Positions 1-8,626 are shown, numbered from the stretch's first letter. The stretch is DNA of 32,839 nucleotides from Verrucomicrobiales bacterium (GCA_005777315.1 SXMN01000195.1:1-32839), one strand, 5' to 3'. Made by a program: numbers and translations. The notes: generated by a model not told the origin, from the letters alone.

Positions 1-135
1 CCTGCGCCAAGAGATCGCCGCCTGGACCCGGCGTCGCAATCAGCCCTCTTCCAAAATCAACTGGCGTTTCACCACCGACGATGCCCGCGTCAAACTCAAG
101 AAACTTTACCCCTCATTTGATGACTGACGGAGTAC
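1..135 (+). mobile_element. Right end of an IS630-like insertion sequence
   Basis: This covers the transposase tail plus the few bases to the TA at 134-135, which I take as the target duplication. Read inward from that TA, the end begins CTCCGTCA. The first eight bases inside the TA near the right edge of the window (32710-32711) are CTTTGTTA: five of eight identical and the other three all transitions. The boundary is an inference; the rest of the element is not in the window. Confidence 0.5.
2..127 (+). CDS. IS630-family transposase, C-terminal fragment
   Basis: The window opens inside an open frame encoding 41 residues before TGA; its 5' part lies beyond the edge. The visible tail runs from a TRRRN stretch through INWRFTTDDAR to KLKKLYP. 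This W-R-F-T-x-x-D/E-A-R-x-K-L-x-x-LYP ending is, from memory of the family, typical of one branch of IS630/Tc1-mariner transposases, which cut and paste DNA at TA dinucleotides. The catalytic DDE residues are not in view, so activity cannot be judged. The frame stops only 7 nt before a TA at 134-135, as expected when a transposase gene runs almost to the end of its IS. Confidence 0.72.
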   Translation: MRQEIAAWTRRRNQPSSKINWRFTTDDARVKLKKLYPSFDD

Positions 136-220
136 TAGCAGATCGAATGCCTGCTCCATGGATGCAATGCCCTTGAACGCCTTCCTTCGGATGAAAGCCC
201 CTGGAGTGAGATCGCAGCGG

Positions 221-2986
221 CTATCCCAGCCCGTCGGCTCCCGTTCCATCCAGATCGATCAATATGTCCCGCGGCTCCGCTCCCTTGCCCGGTCCGACAA
301 TGCCCCGGTTCTCCAGCTCATCCATGATCCTCGCGGCACGCGTGTAACCCAGCCGCAATCGTCGCTGCAGAAGTGAGACGCTTGCCTTTTGCTCGCTGCG
401 AATGACTTCGATGCATTGTTCGATCAATGACTCGTCCTCGTCCGAACCGCCCTCCTCACCGTCCAGGCTGCTCACTGGCTTCTGGAGCTGCTGATGAATT
501 TCCACCTCGTAGCTGGGCTTGCCCTGGCGCGCGATGAAGTCCACCACGCTTTGAATTTCCTGATCGGTGATGAGCACCCCCTGGGCGCGAATCAATCTCG
601 CGGAACCTGGCGGAAGGTACAGCATGTCGCCCTTGCCCAGGAGCTTGTCAGCACCCATCGCATCGAGAATCGTGCGGGAGTCCACACGCGAAGCCACCTG
701 AAAGGCTATTCGGGCGGGGATGTTTGCCTTGATCACACCGGTAATCACATCCACGGACGGCCGCTGCGTGGCCACGATGCAATGAATGCCAGCCGCCCTC
801 GCCATCTGCGTGATGCGGGCGATCGCCATTTCCACGTCAGCCGGCGCCACCAGCATCAAGTCCGCAAGCTCATCGATGATCACGACGACGTAGCTCAACT
901 TCTCCGGAATGATGATGTCCTCCTCACGAGGCACCACGATTTCCTCGTCGATCTCAACCGCGAAGCCGTCCGCCCCCGCTTCCACCTTCTCCTTCTTGGC
1001 GGTGAGTGGCAGTTCAAGCTCAGGCGTGGGCATCGGTTTGTCCTTGGGGCGATCGTTGAACGATTTGATATTCCGCACACCCACACGCGCGAAAATCTTG
1101 TAACGCTTCTCCATTTCGTTCACGACCCAGCGGAGTGCAAGGATGACCTTCTTGGGATCGGTGACGACCGGCACGACAAGATGCGGGAGGGCATTGTACT
1201 GCTGAAGCTCCACCACCTTGGGATCGATCATCACAAACCGGAGCTGGTCGGGTGAGAATTTGTAAACCAGCGACGCGATGATCGAGTTGATGCAAACCGA
1301 CTTGCCGGAGCCCGTGCTGCCAGCGATCAGCAAATGGGGCATTTCCGCCAGATCCGCGATGATCGGATGTCCATAAACATCCTTGCCAAGCGCGAGCGGA
1401 ATGCGCGCCTTGCTGTTCTGCCATTCAGGCGACTCGAGCAAGTCCCGCATGATGACCTTCGTCTTCACCAGGTTCGGCACTTCGATGCCAACCGAACTCT
1501 TGCCCGGCACGGGAGCCAGAATGTGAATGCGCTCCGCCTTGAGCGCGGCGGCAATATTGTTCGTCAACGCGGAGATCTTCTCCAGCTTCACGCCCGGCGC
1601 TGGATGCAATTCATAGCGTGTGATCGTGGGCCCCTTGGTGATGTCGCCGAGCGACACTTCAATGTCGAATTGAGCCAGCGTGCTTTGCATGAGCCGCGCA
1701 TGCGCCATGAGTTCCTCGCGCGATTCCGTCGGCCTCACCGTCATGTCGGGAAGTTGGAGGAATTCCATCGTGGGAAGCTGGTAGTTCCCAATCATGGGTG
1801 TGGCGGCCACGGTGATGGGCTTGGGCTTGCGCGGCTGCAACTTCGGTCTCGGCGGCGGAAGAACTGGCTCTGGGGTCGCCGGAGGCCGCGGTTCCAATGG
1901 CGGATTGGACGAGCTCTCCGCCTCAGTGGACTCGACACCCGACGGCGAAACGGTCGCGTTTAACTTTACGATTTCCTCCGACTTCAATGGTTCCGGCTCT
2001 ACCAGCGAATTTGGTGGAACCTTGAAATTTTCAGAACCTTTCGCGGTTTTCCTGCCCAGAACCTCATCGACCGTTGCTGCCTCGATTTCTTTGGCGGTGA
2101 TGACTCCTCCAGACTCCAGGATCGCTCCCTTACCCTCTTTGACATCAGGATCGCTCTTCTCCAGTGCAGGCGTCTTTCCACTTCGCGGACGTGGCGAGGG
2201 AACACTCAGATCGCGGACCATCGGTTCGGGCACTGGCTTCATGTCGGCACCCAGATTCGACTTCGCCGGCTCAGGCGCGACTGCCGGGACTGCCGGGACT
2301 TCCTTGGAAGACTTCACTCCTTCCACTTGCTGAGCAAGTTTGGCGGCCTGACGCTGAAGCTCCCGGGAACGTCTGTCCAACTCCAGCTCCTCTGGCGTGG
2401 CACCTTCACGGCTGAATCCGGCCTCTTTGCGCTTCTCCCAGATTTCACGCAACCACGGGCCCAACTGAAAATTCGTCAGATACAGAAGGCTGATCAGATA
2501 GGCTGTGACACACAAAATCGTAGCGCCCACACGTCCAAAGTGCCCCAAAAGCGCCCAGCTCAACGCCTGTCCCAGTATCCCCCCTGCCCTGCCCGAATCC
2601 ACATTCACCGCCAGCCTCAAGTCATCCGAATAAACATCGAGCAGCCCCATGCACGCGACGACGAGCACGCAGCCCCAGAGCCACTGCCGTTTCAGGTAGG
2701 ATAACAACTCGAAGAAGCACGCCAGACCAAACCCAAGGAACAACACAGGAATCAGGTAGGCGCCGGCGCCGAACACAAAGAAAAGGGCGTAGCCAGAATA
2801 GGCGCCCACCAGACCGCTCCAATTGTGCGGCGGATGGTTTGGCGAGCTGGTGTTGAGCGGAAGATCTCGCCGATCAAATGAGAACAACGCCACCGCGGAC
2901 AGCAAAGCGAATGCGATCAGCAGAATCCCGATGACGTCATTCAACCCACGATGTTCTGCTTTTTCTTCCGGCGGTTTCCGAGCCAT
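221..2986 (-). CDS. ftsK: DNA translocase FtsK
   Basis: The protein (921 aa) is a full-length FtsK/SpoIIIE-type pump that moves chromosomal DNA through the closing septum and activates dimer resolution. The N-terminus is a membrane domain with several hydrophobic segments in about the first 180 residues. A long charged and Pro-rich linker follows (about 190-400). The motor domain carries Walker A GSTGSGKS at 556-563, Walker B with IIDELADL, and the ATQRPSVDVITG stretch typical of the family. The last ~65 residues form the winged-helix gamma domain that reads polar KOPS-like sites (LQRRLRLGYTRAARIMDELE). An acidic insert lies between Walker A and Walker B, around the run EIDEEIVVPREED. The ATG start fits the usual membrane domain, although no strong ribosome-binding site is visible. 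It stands alone, with the IS end about 85 bp beyond its stop. Confidence 0.97.
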   Translation of the reverse strand: MARKPPEEKAEHRGLNDVIGILLIAFALLSAVALFSFDRRDLPLNTSSPNHPPHNWSGLVGAYSGYALFFVFGAGAYLIPVLFLGFGLACFFELLSYLKRQWLWGCVLVVACMGLLDVYSDDLRLAVNVDSGRAGGILGQALSWALLGHFGRVGATILCVTAYLISLLYLTNFQLGPWLREIWEKRKEAGFSREGATPEELELDRRSRELQRQAAKLAQQVEGVKSSKEVPAVPAVAPEPAKSNLGADMKPVPEPMVRDLSVPSPRPRSGKTPALEKSDPDVKEGKGAILESGGVITAKEIEAATVDEVLGRKTAKGSENFKVPPNSLVEPEPLKSEEIVKLNATVSPSGVESTEAESSSNPPLEPRPPATPEPVLPPPRPKLQPRKPKPITVAATPMIGNYQLPTMEFLQLPDMTVRPTESREELMAHARLMQSTLAQFDIEVSLGDITKGPTITRYELHPAPGVKLEKISALTNNIAAALKAERIHILAPVPGKSSVGIEVPNLVKTKVIMRDLLESPEWQNSKARIPLALGKDVYGHPIIADLAEMPHLLIAGSTGSGKSVCINSIIASLVYKFSPDQLRFVMIDPKVVELQQYNALPHLVVPVVTDPKKVILALRWVVNEMEKRYKIFARVGVRNIKSFNDRPKDKPMPTPELELPLTAKKEKVEAGADGFAVEIDEEIVVPREEDIIIPEKLSYVVVIIDELADLMLVAPADVEMAIARITQMARAAGIHCIVATQRPSVDVITGVIKANIPARIAFQVASRVDSRTILDAMGADKLLGKGDMLYLPPGSARLIRAQGVLITDQEIQSVVDFIARQGKPSYEVEIHQQLQKPVSSLDGEEGGSDEDESLIEQCIEVIRSEQKASVSLLQRRLRLGYTRAARIMDELENRGIVGPGKGAEPRDILIDLDGTGADGLG

Positions 2987-3101
2987 GGCAGGAGACTAAG
3001 CAGCGTGCGTAAATTGACAATGAATTTCAGGAGCCGTGCTGGCATTGCGGTGCCTCCAGAAGTTTTCGCTAACGAGAAGACCTCAAGACCGGGCGGACGG
3101 G

Positions 3102-3140
3102 GCGCGGAATTTATTGGTATCGTCCCAATCAATTCCGCGC
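3102..3140. repeat. Strong imperfect palindrome (hairpin)
   Basis: The arms GCGCGGAATT (3102-3111) and AATTCCGCGC (3131-3140) are perfectly complementary. They continue inward, after one mismatch, as ATTGG (3113-3117) and CCAAT (3125-3129). The loop is 7 nt. No T-run follows on either strand, so it is not a standard intrinsic terminator. It runs into a fragment of the 160-bp repeat family. Confidence 0.8.
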
Positions 3141-3170
3141 TCCATTACCGCCAACTCGTGAATGCACGGT
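3136..3170 (+). repeat. Fragment of the ~160-bp dispersed repeat
   Basis: About 35 bases here match the right end of the repeat copy at 8072-8236 (read on its minus strand) with only two differences, including the core CGTGAATGCACGG. The rest of the element is missing, so this looks like a decayed or truncated copy. Confidence 0.7.
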
Positions 3171-3386
3171 GGCATCGTGGTGCAACCGGAAGTTGCCCGT
3201 AAAGCGGGTGAGTTTGAAGGTAGAAAGGCTGGAAGCAACAGATTCAATTTCCTCACCACTCATGCCTGAAGAATACGTTCGACGCCGATTCCGGAAAAAC
3301 AGCGATTTCTGAACTTACTGAGGAGACCAAGCGATGGCCGATAATTCTCGGAGGTCTTGGAGGTGGCGCCGGCGCATTTGTTCAGC

Positions 3387-4595
3387 TCAAAACTTCTTTA
3401 GCAAATCTTCAAGCCCCCCTTCGTGGGGTTCGATCTCGATCGGACCGTCTGCATCGGATTTTCCACGCAGCGCTGGCCGGGCCCCGGACGTGGGCACCGA
3501 CAAATCAGGTGGAGTCGTCGAGGCGGCAGCTTTCGCGGGAGGCGGTAGAATTCCTGATCCATCGGCCTGGTCCGGCTCAGTGTCCGGAGTTTCTTCCGGG
3601 CGTGGGATGAACCAGTTGGTCCGTTTCTCCATCCATGTCTGGTACCGCTGGAATGTCCACATCCCCGACTCCGCGCCTGTCTCCAGCACTGACATGATCT
3701 TGAAGAAGTCCCCCTGCCGGATGAATGCCTTGACGGGATGCGTTCCCATCAACACCTCGCACTCAGGCACGCGGATTTGCAGATCGGGCCGGTAACGCAA
3801 GCGCTGGCTCACAACGGCGACAAGACAATCCGCAAGCTGGGCGCGAACGGCGCTCTGCATCTCAGCAGGGAATGCGGACACCACGCGCTGCAACGCCTCC
3901 GCGCACGTGGATGAATGAACCGTGGCGAGCACCAGATGCCCGGTTTCGGCCGCGTTCAACGTAAGGCGCATCACCTGCGGCTCTCGCATCTCACCAACCA
4001 TCAACACGTCGGGATCTTCGCGTAGTGAATCCAGAAGCGCCTGCTCGAATGACGGAGTATCCCTCCCGACTTCCCGTTGCCGGATGAACGCTTTCCGTGG
4101 CCGGAAGAAATACTCGATGGGACTCTCGACGGTGACGATATGACGGCTGTCGCAGAGGTTGATCTCCTGGATAAACGCCGCCAGGGTCGATGTCTTTCCC
4201 GAGCCCGTCGGCCCGCTCAGGAGGATCAAACCATGAGGATTGTGGATCAGGCGCCGAAGGTCTGGATGAAGGTTGAGATGATCGATGGTGACCTGAGCAC
4301 TGGACAGGAGTCGGATGGCAAAGCCCACGCCGCGCGATGATGTGAGCACATTGATCCGGCACCGCACACCGTGAATGGTGGATGACAGATCGAAGGACCG
4401 GCGGTCGAGAAACGACTGCCAATGAGCCGCCCCAATGACATGCCGGGCCGCTTCGAGCAGAGCCTTTCCTGCGACAGGTTCGCCGATGGCACGCAAGGTT
4501 CCCCGAATTCGAAACGCCGGAGGAAGCCCGGATTCCAGGTGCAGGTCACTCGCCCCTTGTTCCTTCGCTATCGCAATTAAATTTTCCAGATACAT
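3387..4595 (-). CDS. PilT/PilU-type type IV pilus retraction ATPase
   Basis: This 402-aa protein belongs to the secretion/twitching ATPase superfamily, hexamers that pull pilin subunits back into the inner membrane. Seen in the sequence: the N-terminal ASDLHL motif, Walker A GPTGSGKT (128-135), the Asp-box region (IVTVESPIEY), Walker B REDPDVLMVGEMRE (192-205), the His box TGHLVLATVHS (218-228), and the SQRL motif. The segment PVKAFIRQGDFFKI matches in position the AIRNLIREGK region of PilT. The last ~70 residues are a Pro/acid-rich, probably disordered tail that classical PilT (about 345 aa) lacks. The start gives the standard N-terminus. It has no pil neighbours in view, so PilT versus PilU-like accessory ATPase cannot be settled. 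Confidence 0.9.
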   Translation of the reverse strand: MYLENLIAIAKEQGASDLHLESGLPPAFRIRGTLRAIGEPVAGKALLEAARHVIGAAHWQSFLDRRSFDLSSTIHGVRCRINVLTSSRGVGFAIRLLSSAQVTIDHLNLHPDLRRLIHNPHGLILLSGPTGSGKTSTLAAFIQEINLCDSRHIVTVESPIEYFFRPRKAFIRQREVGRDTPSFEQALLDSLREDPDVLMVGEMREPQVMRLTLNAAETGHLVLATVHSSTCAEALQRVVSAFPAEMQSAVRAQLADCLVAVVSQRLRYRPDLQIRVPECEVLMGTHPVKAFIRQGDFFKIMSVLETGAESGMWTFQRYQTWMEKRTNWFIPRPEETPDTEPDQADGSGILPPPAKAAASTTPPDLSVPTSGARPALRGKSDADGPIEIEPHEGGLEDLLKKF

Positions 4596-4796
4596 GCGTT
4601 TCGGATTCGGTTCTCAGGCAGAACACCGGATTGGGGCGAAGGTTTTAAGCAGGCACCGGCAGGGTTGCGATAGACACTTGAACACCTCCGGCGGGCTGAG
4701 GGCAGCCAAGGCAAGTTCATAGAGCACCCAATTTCTGCAAGGCTGATGCGTTGGGACCATAAACTTCATTCGCTGTAGGGTGCGCCTGTGCTTCAA

Positions 4797-4890
4797 GCGC
4801 AGAGTTTCGGAGGACACAGAGGCTCTCAGGAAGGAATGAAAGCAGTCTTTCTCTGTGTTCGCCAAATCCCCGTGCTGAAACTGGCGGTTC
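4797..4890 (-). repeat. Palindromic dispersed repeat, CAGAGAAAGACTG type
   Basis: Read on the minus strand, this segment aligns end to end with 20982-21074: both start with CCGCCAGTTTCAGCAC, share ACACAGAGAAAGACTG, and end with GTCCTCCGAAACTC. The two outer arms are inverted copies of each other, so each copy can fold into a long hairpin. It does not code for protein. Confidence 0.85.
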
Positions 4891-4930
4891 ATCGAACAGG
4901 AAAACCACCAACATTTGGACGCGCATCCGG

Positions 4931-5020
4931 ACCATGAATCTGAGCACCTCCTCTCCCGCCCTTCGCGCACCCTCTCCTTCATCCCGAGTGGAGGAAAGGG
5001 ATGGAGAGAGGAGGTGCCCC
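4931..5020 (+). repeat. Palindromic dispersed repeat, CTCTCCC type
   Basis: The segment starts ACCATGAATCTGAGCACCTC and ends GAGAGAGGAGGTGCC. The opposite strand of 12402-12507 carries nearly the same sequence. The ends CACCTCCTCTC and GAGAGGAGGTG pair perfectly, giving a hairpin. The small open frame across it is repeat sequence rather than a gene. Confidence 0.85.
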
Positions 5021-5086
5021 GGTTTATCCAGGGGCCACCTCGCTCAAACCACGCCTGTGGCTCCGTATTTGTATTGGCGCGAACGG

Positions 5087-7900
5087 TTAAAACTCGTTCG
5101 ACGTGTAACTCGAGTCGAGGGTCTTGGCGATCCGTTGCTTGCATTCCATCAAGTGGGCGCGTGTCGTGTCATCCAGCCTGGCCCCGCGAGCGGTCAAAGC
5201 CTTCCCGATGCGTTCACCCAAATCCGACAGGTGCATTCGCGCCAGACTCTTCGCGTCGGCGGGCACGCTGCCGCCGCTCAGGAAAACGACGTATCCGTAC
5301 ATCTCCTCGGCAGGATTGCGACGGCTGCCCACAACCATCGTGCAAAGACGGCGCAAGTGTTCCCGCTGCAGGTTGCGTCGGATCGTCGAGATCGTGTCAT
5401 CTCCGTTGTTCAGCTCGGACCAGATGCCATCCGTGAGGGTTGAAAAAACTTCCGACACCCGCAGCGGTTTCGCGTTGGAATCGGATTGCAGCTCCTGGTT
5501 TTGTATCCGCCCAAGCACGCTGGCGTTGAAGCATTGGTTGAGCACGATGCGCTGGATTGCCAGAACGCGGTCGTAAACCCGGAAGTCCATTCCTCCGTAA
5601 AACCCCATCGAATCAGCGCCCCAGTGGTACCAGGTTTCAGTGGTCAGGCGTCGGAGAAGCGCGGGTGAGAACTTGAAAGTTTTGTCGCTCATCATTTCAT
5701 CCACAACAAACTTCAACGCTTCCCTCTGGCGCTCACCACTCACCGGCACAACAGGGTCCTGGCTTTTCTCGCCCTTGAAGTCGCGAGAAACATACTGGCC
5801 GCCGATGTAGCCGGCGGCGAGATAAGCGCCGTTGCCGTACTGCCCCAGCAGAACCGAGAAACCGCGGCGCAGGCGCTGCCATGATTCGCCGTCCTTCACG
5901 ATCCGGGAATCCAGATCCTTCAGCAGGCCGGCGGCGAGTGCGATTCTCTGCTGACCATATTTCAGGGGATCATTGCTCAGATCGTAAGTGTTGATCCGGG
6001 GATCATCGCTTAGATACATGTCTTCGTCCGTGCCAAAGGTCAGATCGGGTTCCGGTGATCGGGAGGCGATCTTTGCCAGCTCTTCCTTTTCATCACCGTC
6101 AACCTGCTTGTAGGCGTACTCGATGGCCCAGTAATCGTAAGGCCCGATGGTTGTTGAAGCGTAATCGCCCTGCTTCTCGCCCTTCGGCACAATGTTGACT
6201 GGGTTGTAGTCCATCACTGAACCGGCCATTCCCTTCACGCGGGTGATCGCCGGATCGTTGATCTGGTCGGGGGAAAGCATCGTGCTGGCTTTGAAGTTGT
6301 GGCGAAGGCCGAGCGAGTGACCGACCTCATGCATCACCACTTCCTTGATCGCCTGCCCCATGAATTCCTCGGGGAGTTTCGAGTCCGTGTTGGTTCCGCC
6401 CGTGGCGAGCGCCATGGCGGCCATGCTTAACTCAGAGTGCTTGCCGGAGATATACTGGCACGCGGTGTACTTGCCCGGTGCCATGCGGCGGCTCAGGGCG
6501 CGTTGCCAGGGGCTCGACTGCGCAGGCACAAGCTCGACCGGCTCGCCGCCCGCCATCTTTACGCCTGCCACATTGGCTCCCCGGTTCAACGGAAATGGCA
6601 GCGACACTCCAAACCCGCTCCTGGCAGCCAGCATCGGGCTGATGATTTCACCCACATCCAATGGCGTGAACGCATCCGGCCCCTGCGCAACAGGGTTGCC
6701 GCCGACAAGAAATGCGTACTCGGTCTTCCATGCGCGAATCCAGCTCGCGTCGAAAATGACATCGCCATCGATCATCTCGCCGGTCAGCGGGTTCGACCGC
6801 AATGCCGACATCGCGTAGGTGGAGCTCGTGGTGATCCAGCGGAAAGTGCAGTAGTTGATGTCCTCGGGATCGAACTCGTCCCGGTCATTCTGCCAGCGGA
6901 CGGCCAGCGCATTTCTGAAGCCGATCTTCTCGAATGCCTTGTTCCATTCCAGAATGCCTTCCTCGACGTACGGGCGGTACTCCTGGGGAACGTTATCCTC
7001 CACCCACCAGACGATCTGCTTCTTCGGAGGCGACAACTTCGCCTTGGGATCGGACTTCTCCAAACGCCAGCGATTGACCATGCGAACGAAGGATGTGTCC
7101 GGATTGTCCGAGCCAAAATCCTTTGTCGCGTTCAGGAAGTGCCCGACCCGATAATCGGCATAACGCGGCTTGTAGGAAGCATCCGGCAGCCGTGCGAGGC
7201 TGTAATGAATCACCAGCGTCAACCCCCGGCTGTCCGCGACACCGGAATCGTCCGAGTAACCAAAGCCACCCCGTCCGCTGAACGTGGCTTCGACTTGCAA
7301 CTCCACATTGTTCGGGAACGCCTTGATCTTGGTGAATGAACTCCGGTTTCTATCGAGGGCACCTATCCCCAGCTCCGCAAAGTCTGAGAGGAAGATCTGC
7401 GAGAAGTCGATCAACGAACCCTGACTGGACGGGTTGATGGTGACAATCGGCAGCGCCATGAGAATGGAATCCGTGTAGTTCTGTTTGACGGCTTTCTGGA
7501 GCGGAGTGTTGTCCGGCGCCTTGTAGTAAATGTTGCGGCGAAGGAGTTGAACCTTGTCTCCCAACTTCCGGAAGACAAGGATCCATTCATCACCAAAATT
7601 CAGCGGCCGGCCTGCCATCGCCAGGCCGCGAGCGATGGCCATGGGCGCGATGAAGGGCTGGTCAAATTGCGGCGGCTTGATCTCCGCGTAGAGCGTGTCG
7701 TTGGTTTTGTAGAGTGTGAACAGTCCCTCGAAACGCTCGGTCCCCTTGATCACTTCCGAATAGTCCTTGAACTTCGGGGGCGGCGCAGGAGTTGTTGCGG
7801 GCGGGGCCCCCGAAGGGGCGGCTGGAGCTTGCGCTCGCAAATCCGCCAGTGAAACTGTCAGCAGCATCGTCAGCGCGAATTGTTGGAAGAGAGCCTTCAT
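5087..7900 (-). CDS. Secreted zinc-dependent metalloprotease (DUF5117/DUF4953 type)
   Basis: The 937-aa product begins with a signal peptide (hydrophobic residues 6-20, ending near LRAQA), then a Pro/Ala-rich spacer. The active site is HEVGHSLGLRH at residues 524-534, giving the metzincin-style HExxHxxGxxH motif with zinc ligands H524, H528 and H534 and catalytic E525. A downstream SVMDYNP supplies the Met-turn seen in metzincins. Large size and layout match the family usually annotated as zinc-dependent metalloprotease with DUF5117, DUF5118 and DUF4953 domains, common in Bacteroidetes and PVC bacteria; the natural substrate is unknown. The ATG is chosen because it gives an intact signal peptide; no clear ribosome-binding site precedes it. 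It is a single-gene unit bordered by repeats. Confidence 0.9.
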   Translation of the reverse strand: MKALFQQFALTMLLTVSLADLRAQAPAAPSGAPPATTPAPPPKFKDYSEVIKGTERFEGLFTLYKTNDTLYAEIKPPQFDQPFIAPMAIARGLAMAGRPLNFGDEWILVFRKLGDKVQLLRRNIYYKAPDNTPLQKAVKQNYTDSILMALPIVTINPSSQGSLIDFSQIFLSDFAELGIGALDRNRSSFTKIKAFPNNVELQVEATFSGRGGFGYSDDSGVADSRGLTLVIHYSLARLPDASYKPRYADYRVGHFLNATKDFGSDNPDTSFVRMVNRWRLEKSDPKAKLSPPKKQIVWWVEDNVPQEYRPYVEEGILEWNKAFEKIGFRNALAVRWQNDRDEFDPEDINYCTFRWITTSSTYAMSALRSNPLTGEMIDGDVIFDASWIRAWKTEYAFLVGGNPVAQGPDAFTPLDVGEIISPMLAARSGFGVSLPFPLNRGANVAGVKMAGGEPVELVPAQSSPWQRALSRRMAPGKYTACQYISGKHSELSMAAMALATGGTNTDSKLPEEFMGQAIKEVVMHEVGHSLGLRHNFKASTMLSPDQINDPAITRVKGMAGSVMDYNPVNIVPKGEKQGDYASTTIGPYDYWAIEYAYKQVDGDEKEELAKIASRSPEPDLTFGTDEDMYLSDDPRINTYDLSNDPLKYGQQRIALAAGLLKDLDSRIVKDGESWQRLRRGFSVLLGQYGNGAYLAAGYIGGQYVSRDFKGEKSQDPVVPVSGERQREALKFVVDEMMSDKTFKFSPALLRRLTTETWYHWGADSMGFYGGMDFRVYDRVLAIQRIVLNQCFNASVLGRIQNQELQSDSNAKPLRVSEVFSTLTDGIWSELNNGDDTISTIRRNLQREHLRRLCTMVVGSRRNPAEEMYGYVVFLSGGSVPADAKSLARMHLSDLGERIGKALTARGARLDDTTRAHLMECKQRIAKTLDSSYTSNEF

Positions 7901-8324
7901 AATTTGGATTGAACCCTGTTATTCTCGTTGTCGTGGCCTGCAATGAAAAAACCTGAAGTCCTCCATCGTTCACAATGAGTGAACGCGGGCGGACTTAACT
8001 CAGGATGGGAATGGCCACTCCGTTCTCGGTAGAGAGTCACCGTGGTAAATGCAAGTGGAAAGCCGGAACAACACCGTGCATTCACAAGTTGGCGGTAGTG
8101 GAGCGCGACTGTGCTGAAAGTCAGTCGCAGCAGTATCGCTGGCTCGCCCTCACGCCAAACCTGCTGCGGCTGGGGCTTCGCACACAACCGCGCTCCTGGC
8201 CGACAGCCAGGTTCACCGACAATTTGCGAATGCATTGGGAACAAGGAACAACATCACTTCGGGAAATCCACTTGCCATTTGAGATGCCGCGCCACATAAA
8301 TGCCCCACAATTTCTAATCACCTT
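7901..8324. other. Divergent intergenic region holding one 160-bp repeat
   Basis: This 424-bp gap separates the divergently transcribed metalloprotease and ferredoxin genes. A complete copy of the ~160-bp repeat fills 8072-8236. Open frames here are translations of the repeat. Promoters for both genes should lie in the flanks, but I cannot assign them. Confidence 0.6.
8072..8236 (-). repeat. ~160-bp dispersed repeat with terminal inverted repeats, copy 1
   Basis: The opposite strand of this segment aligns along its whole length with 12794-12953 and most of 31196-31347. Its ends are inverted copies: GTGCATTCACAAGTTGGCGG at one end and, on the other strand, ATGCATTCGCAAATTGTCGG. Inside are two small hairpins: CCTGGC/GCCAGG around TGTCG, and GCGACT/AGTCGC around the sequence CTTTCAGCA. 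No protein-coding capacity is evident. Confidence 0.9.
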
Positions 8325-8558
8325 ATGGCTGACATTGCGAACAAGTACTCTGAAAACGTGGAGGGAAAATTCTTCGTCGATAACCAGTGCATCGACTGCG
8401 ACCTCTGCCGTGAAACCGCGCCGAACAACTTCACCCGAAACGACGACGGCGGTTACTCCTATCTCTATAAACAGCCCAGCACCCCAGAGGAAGAGGCGCA
8501 GTGCAAGGAAGCCATGGAAGGTTGCCCGGTCGAAGCCATCGGCAACAGCGGGGCATAG
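8325..8558 (+). CDS. Small ferredoxin, single [4Fe-4S] cluster
   Basis: This 77-aa acidic protein is a soluble electron carrier. Cysteines 22, 25 and 28 (CIDCDLC) and Cys67 followed by Pro (GCP) form the standard ligand set of a one-cluster bacterial ferredoxin. Cys60 is an extra cysteine. The second cluster motif of 8Fe ferredoxins is absent. The length fits the short single-cluster family. The start is the first ATG of the frame; no strong Shine-Dalgarno is visible. A terminator hairpin follows the stop, so it is probably transcribed alone. Its redox partner is not indicated by the neighbours. Confidence 0.92.
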   Translation: MADIANKYSENVEGKFFVDNQCIDCDLCRETAPNNFTRNDDGGYSYLYKQPSTPEEEAQCKEAMEGCPVEAIGNSGA

Positions 8559-8583
8559 CTCATCCTGTCCAGTCTGATTTCGT

Positions 8584-8626
8584 CACGCCCTGCCTGGTGT
8601 CAAAACCTCGCAGGGTGTTTTAGTTT
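8584..8626 (+). terminator. Intrinsic terminator after the ferredoxin gene
   Basis: A stem CCCTGC/GCAGGG, extended by a few pairs including one G-T wobble, closes a ~16-nt loop. TTTTAGTTT follows directly on the plus strand. It sits 26 bp after the ferredoxin stop. Confidence 0.65.

Larger units (their letters stand above)
2987..3386. other. Intergenic region with a strong hairpin and repeat remnants
   Basis: This 400-bp gap between the PilT-type gene and ftsK (both on the minus strand) has no convincing gene. It holds a 16-bp-stem hairpin (3102-3140), a fragment of the 160-bp repeat family (3136-3170), and at 3316-3328 a 13-base match to the terminus of the long palindrome at 14733. The ftsK promoter should lie here, but I cannot point to it. 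Confidence 0.6.
4596..5086. other. Intergenic region made largely of repeats
   Basis: This 491-bp gap lies between the metalloprotease stop and the PilT-type start. It contains one hairpin repeat of the CAGAGAAAGACTG kind (4797-4890) and one of the CTCTCCC kind (4931-5020). I see no gene with support in the rest, and no clear promoter. Confidence 0.6.

Noticed and set aside
494-1255. 253-codon plus-strand open frame
   Set aside because: It lies wholly antisense to the motor domain of ftsK and is rich in His, Arg and Asp, as expected from reverse reading of a GC-rich gene.
2941-3132. 63-codon minus-strand frame overlapping the ftsK start
   Set aside because: It runs into the hairpin and overlaps the ftsK N-terminus; composition is unlike a protein and it has no ribosome-binding site.
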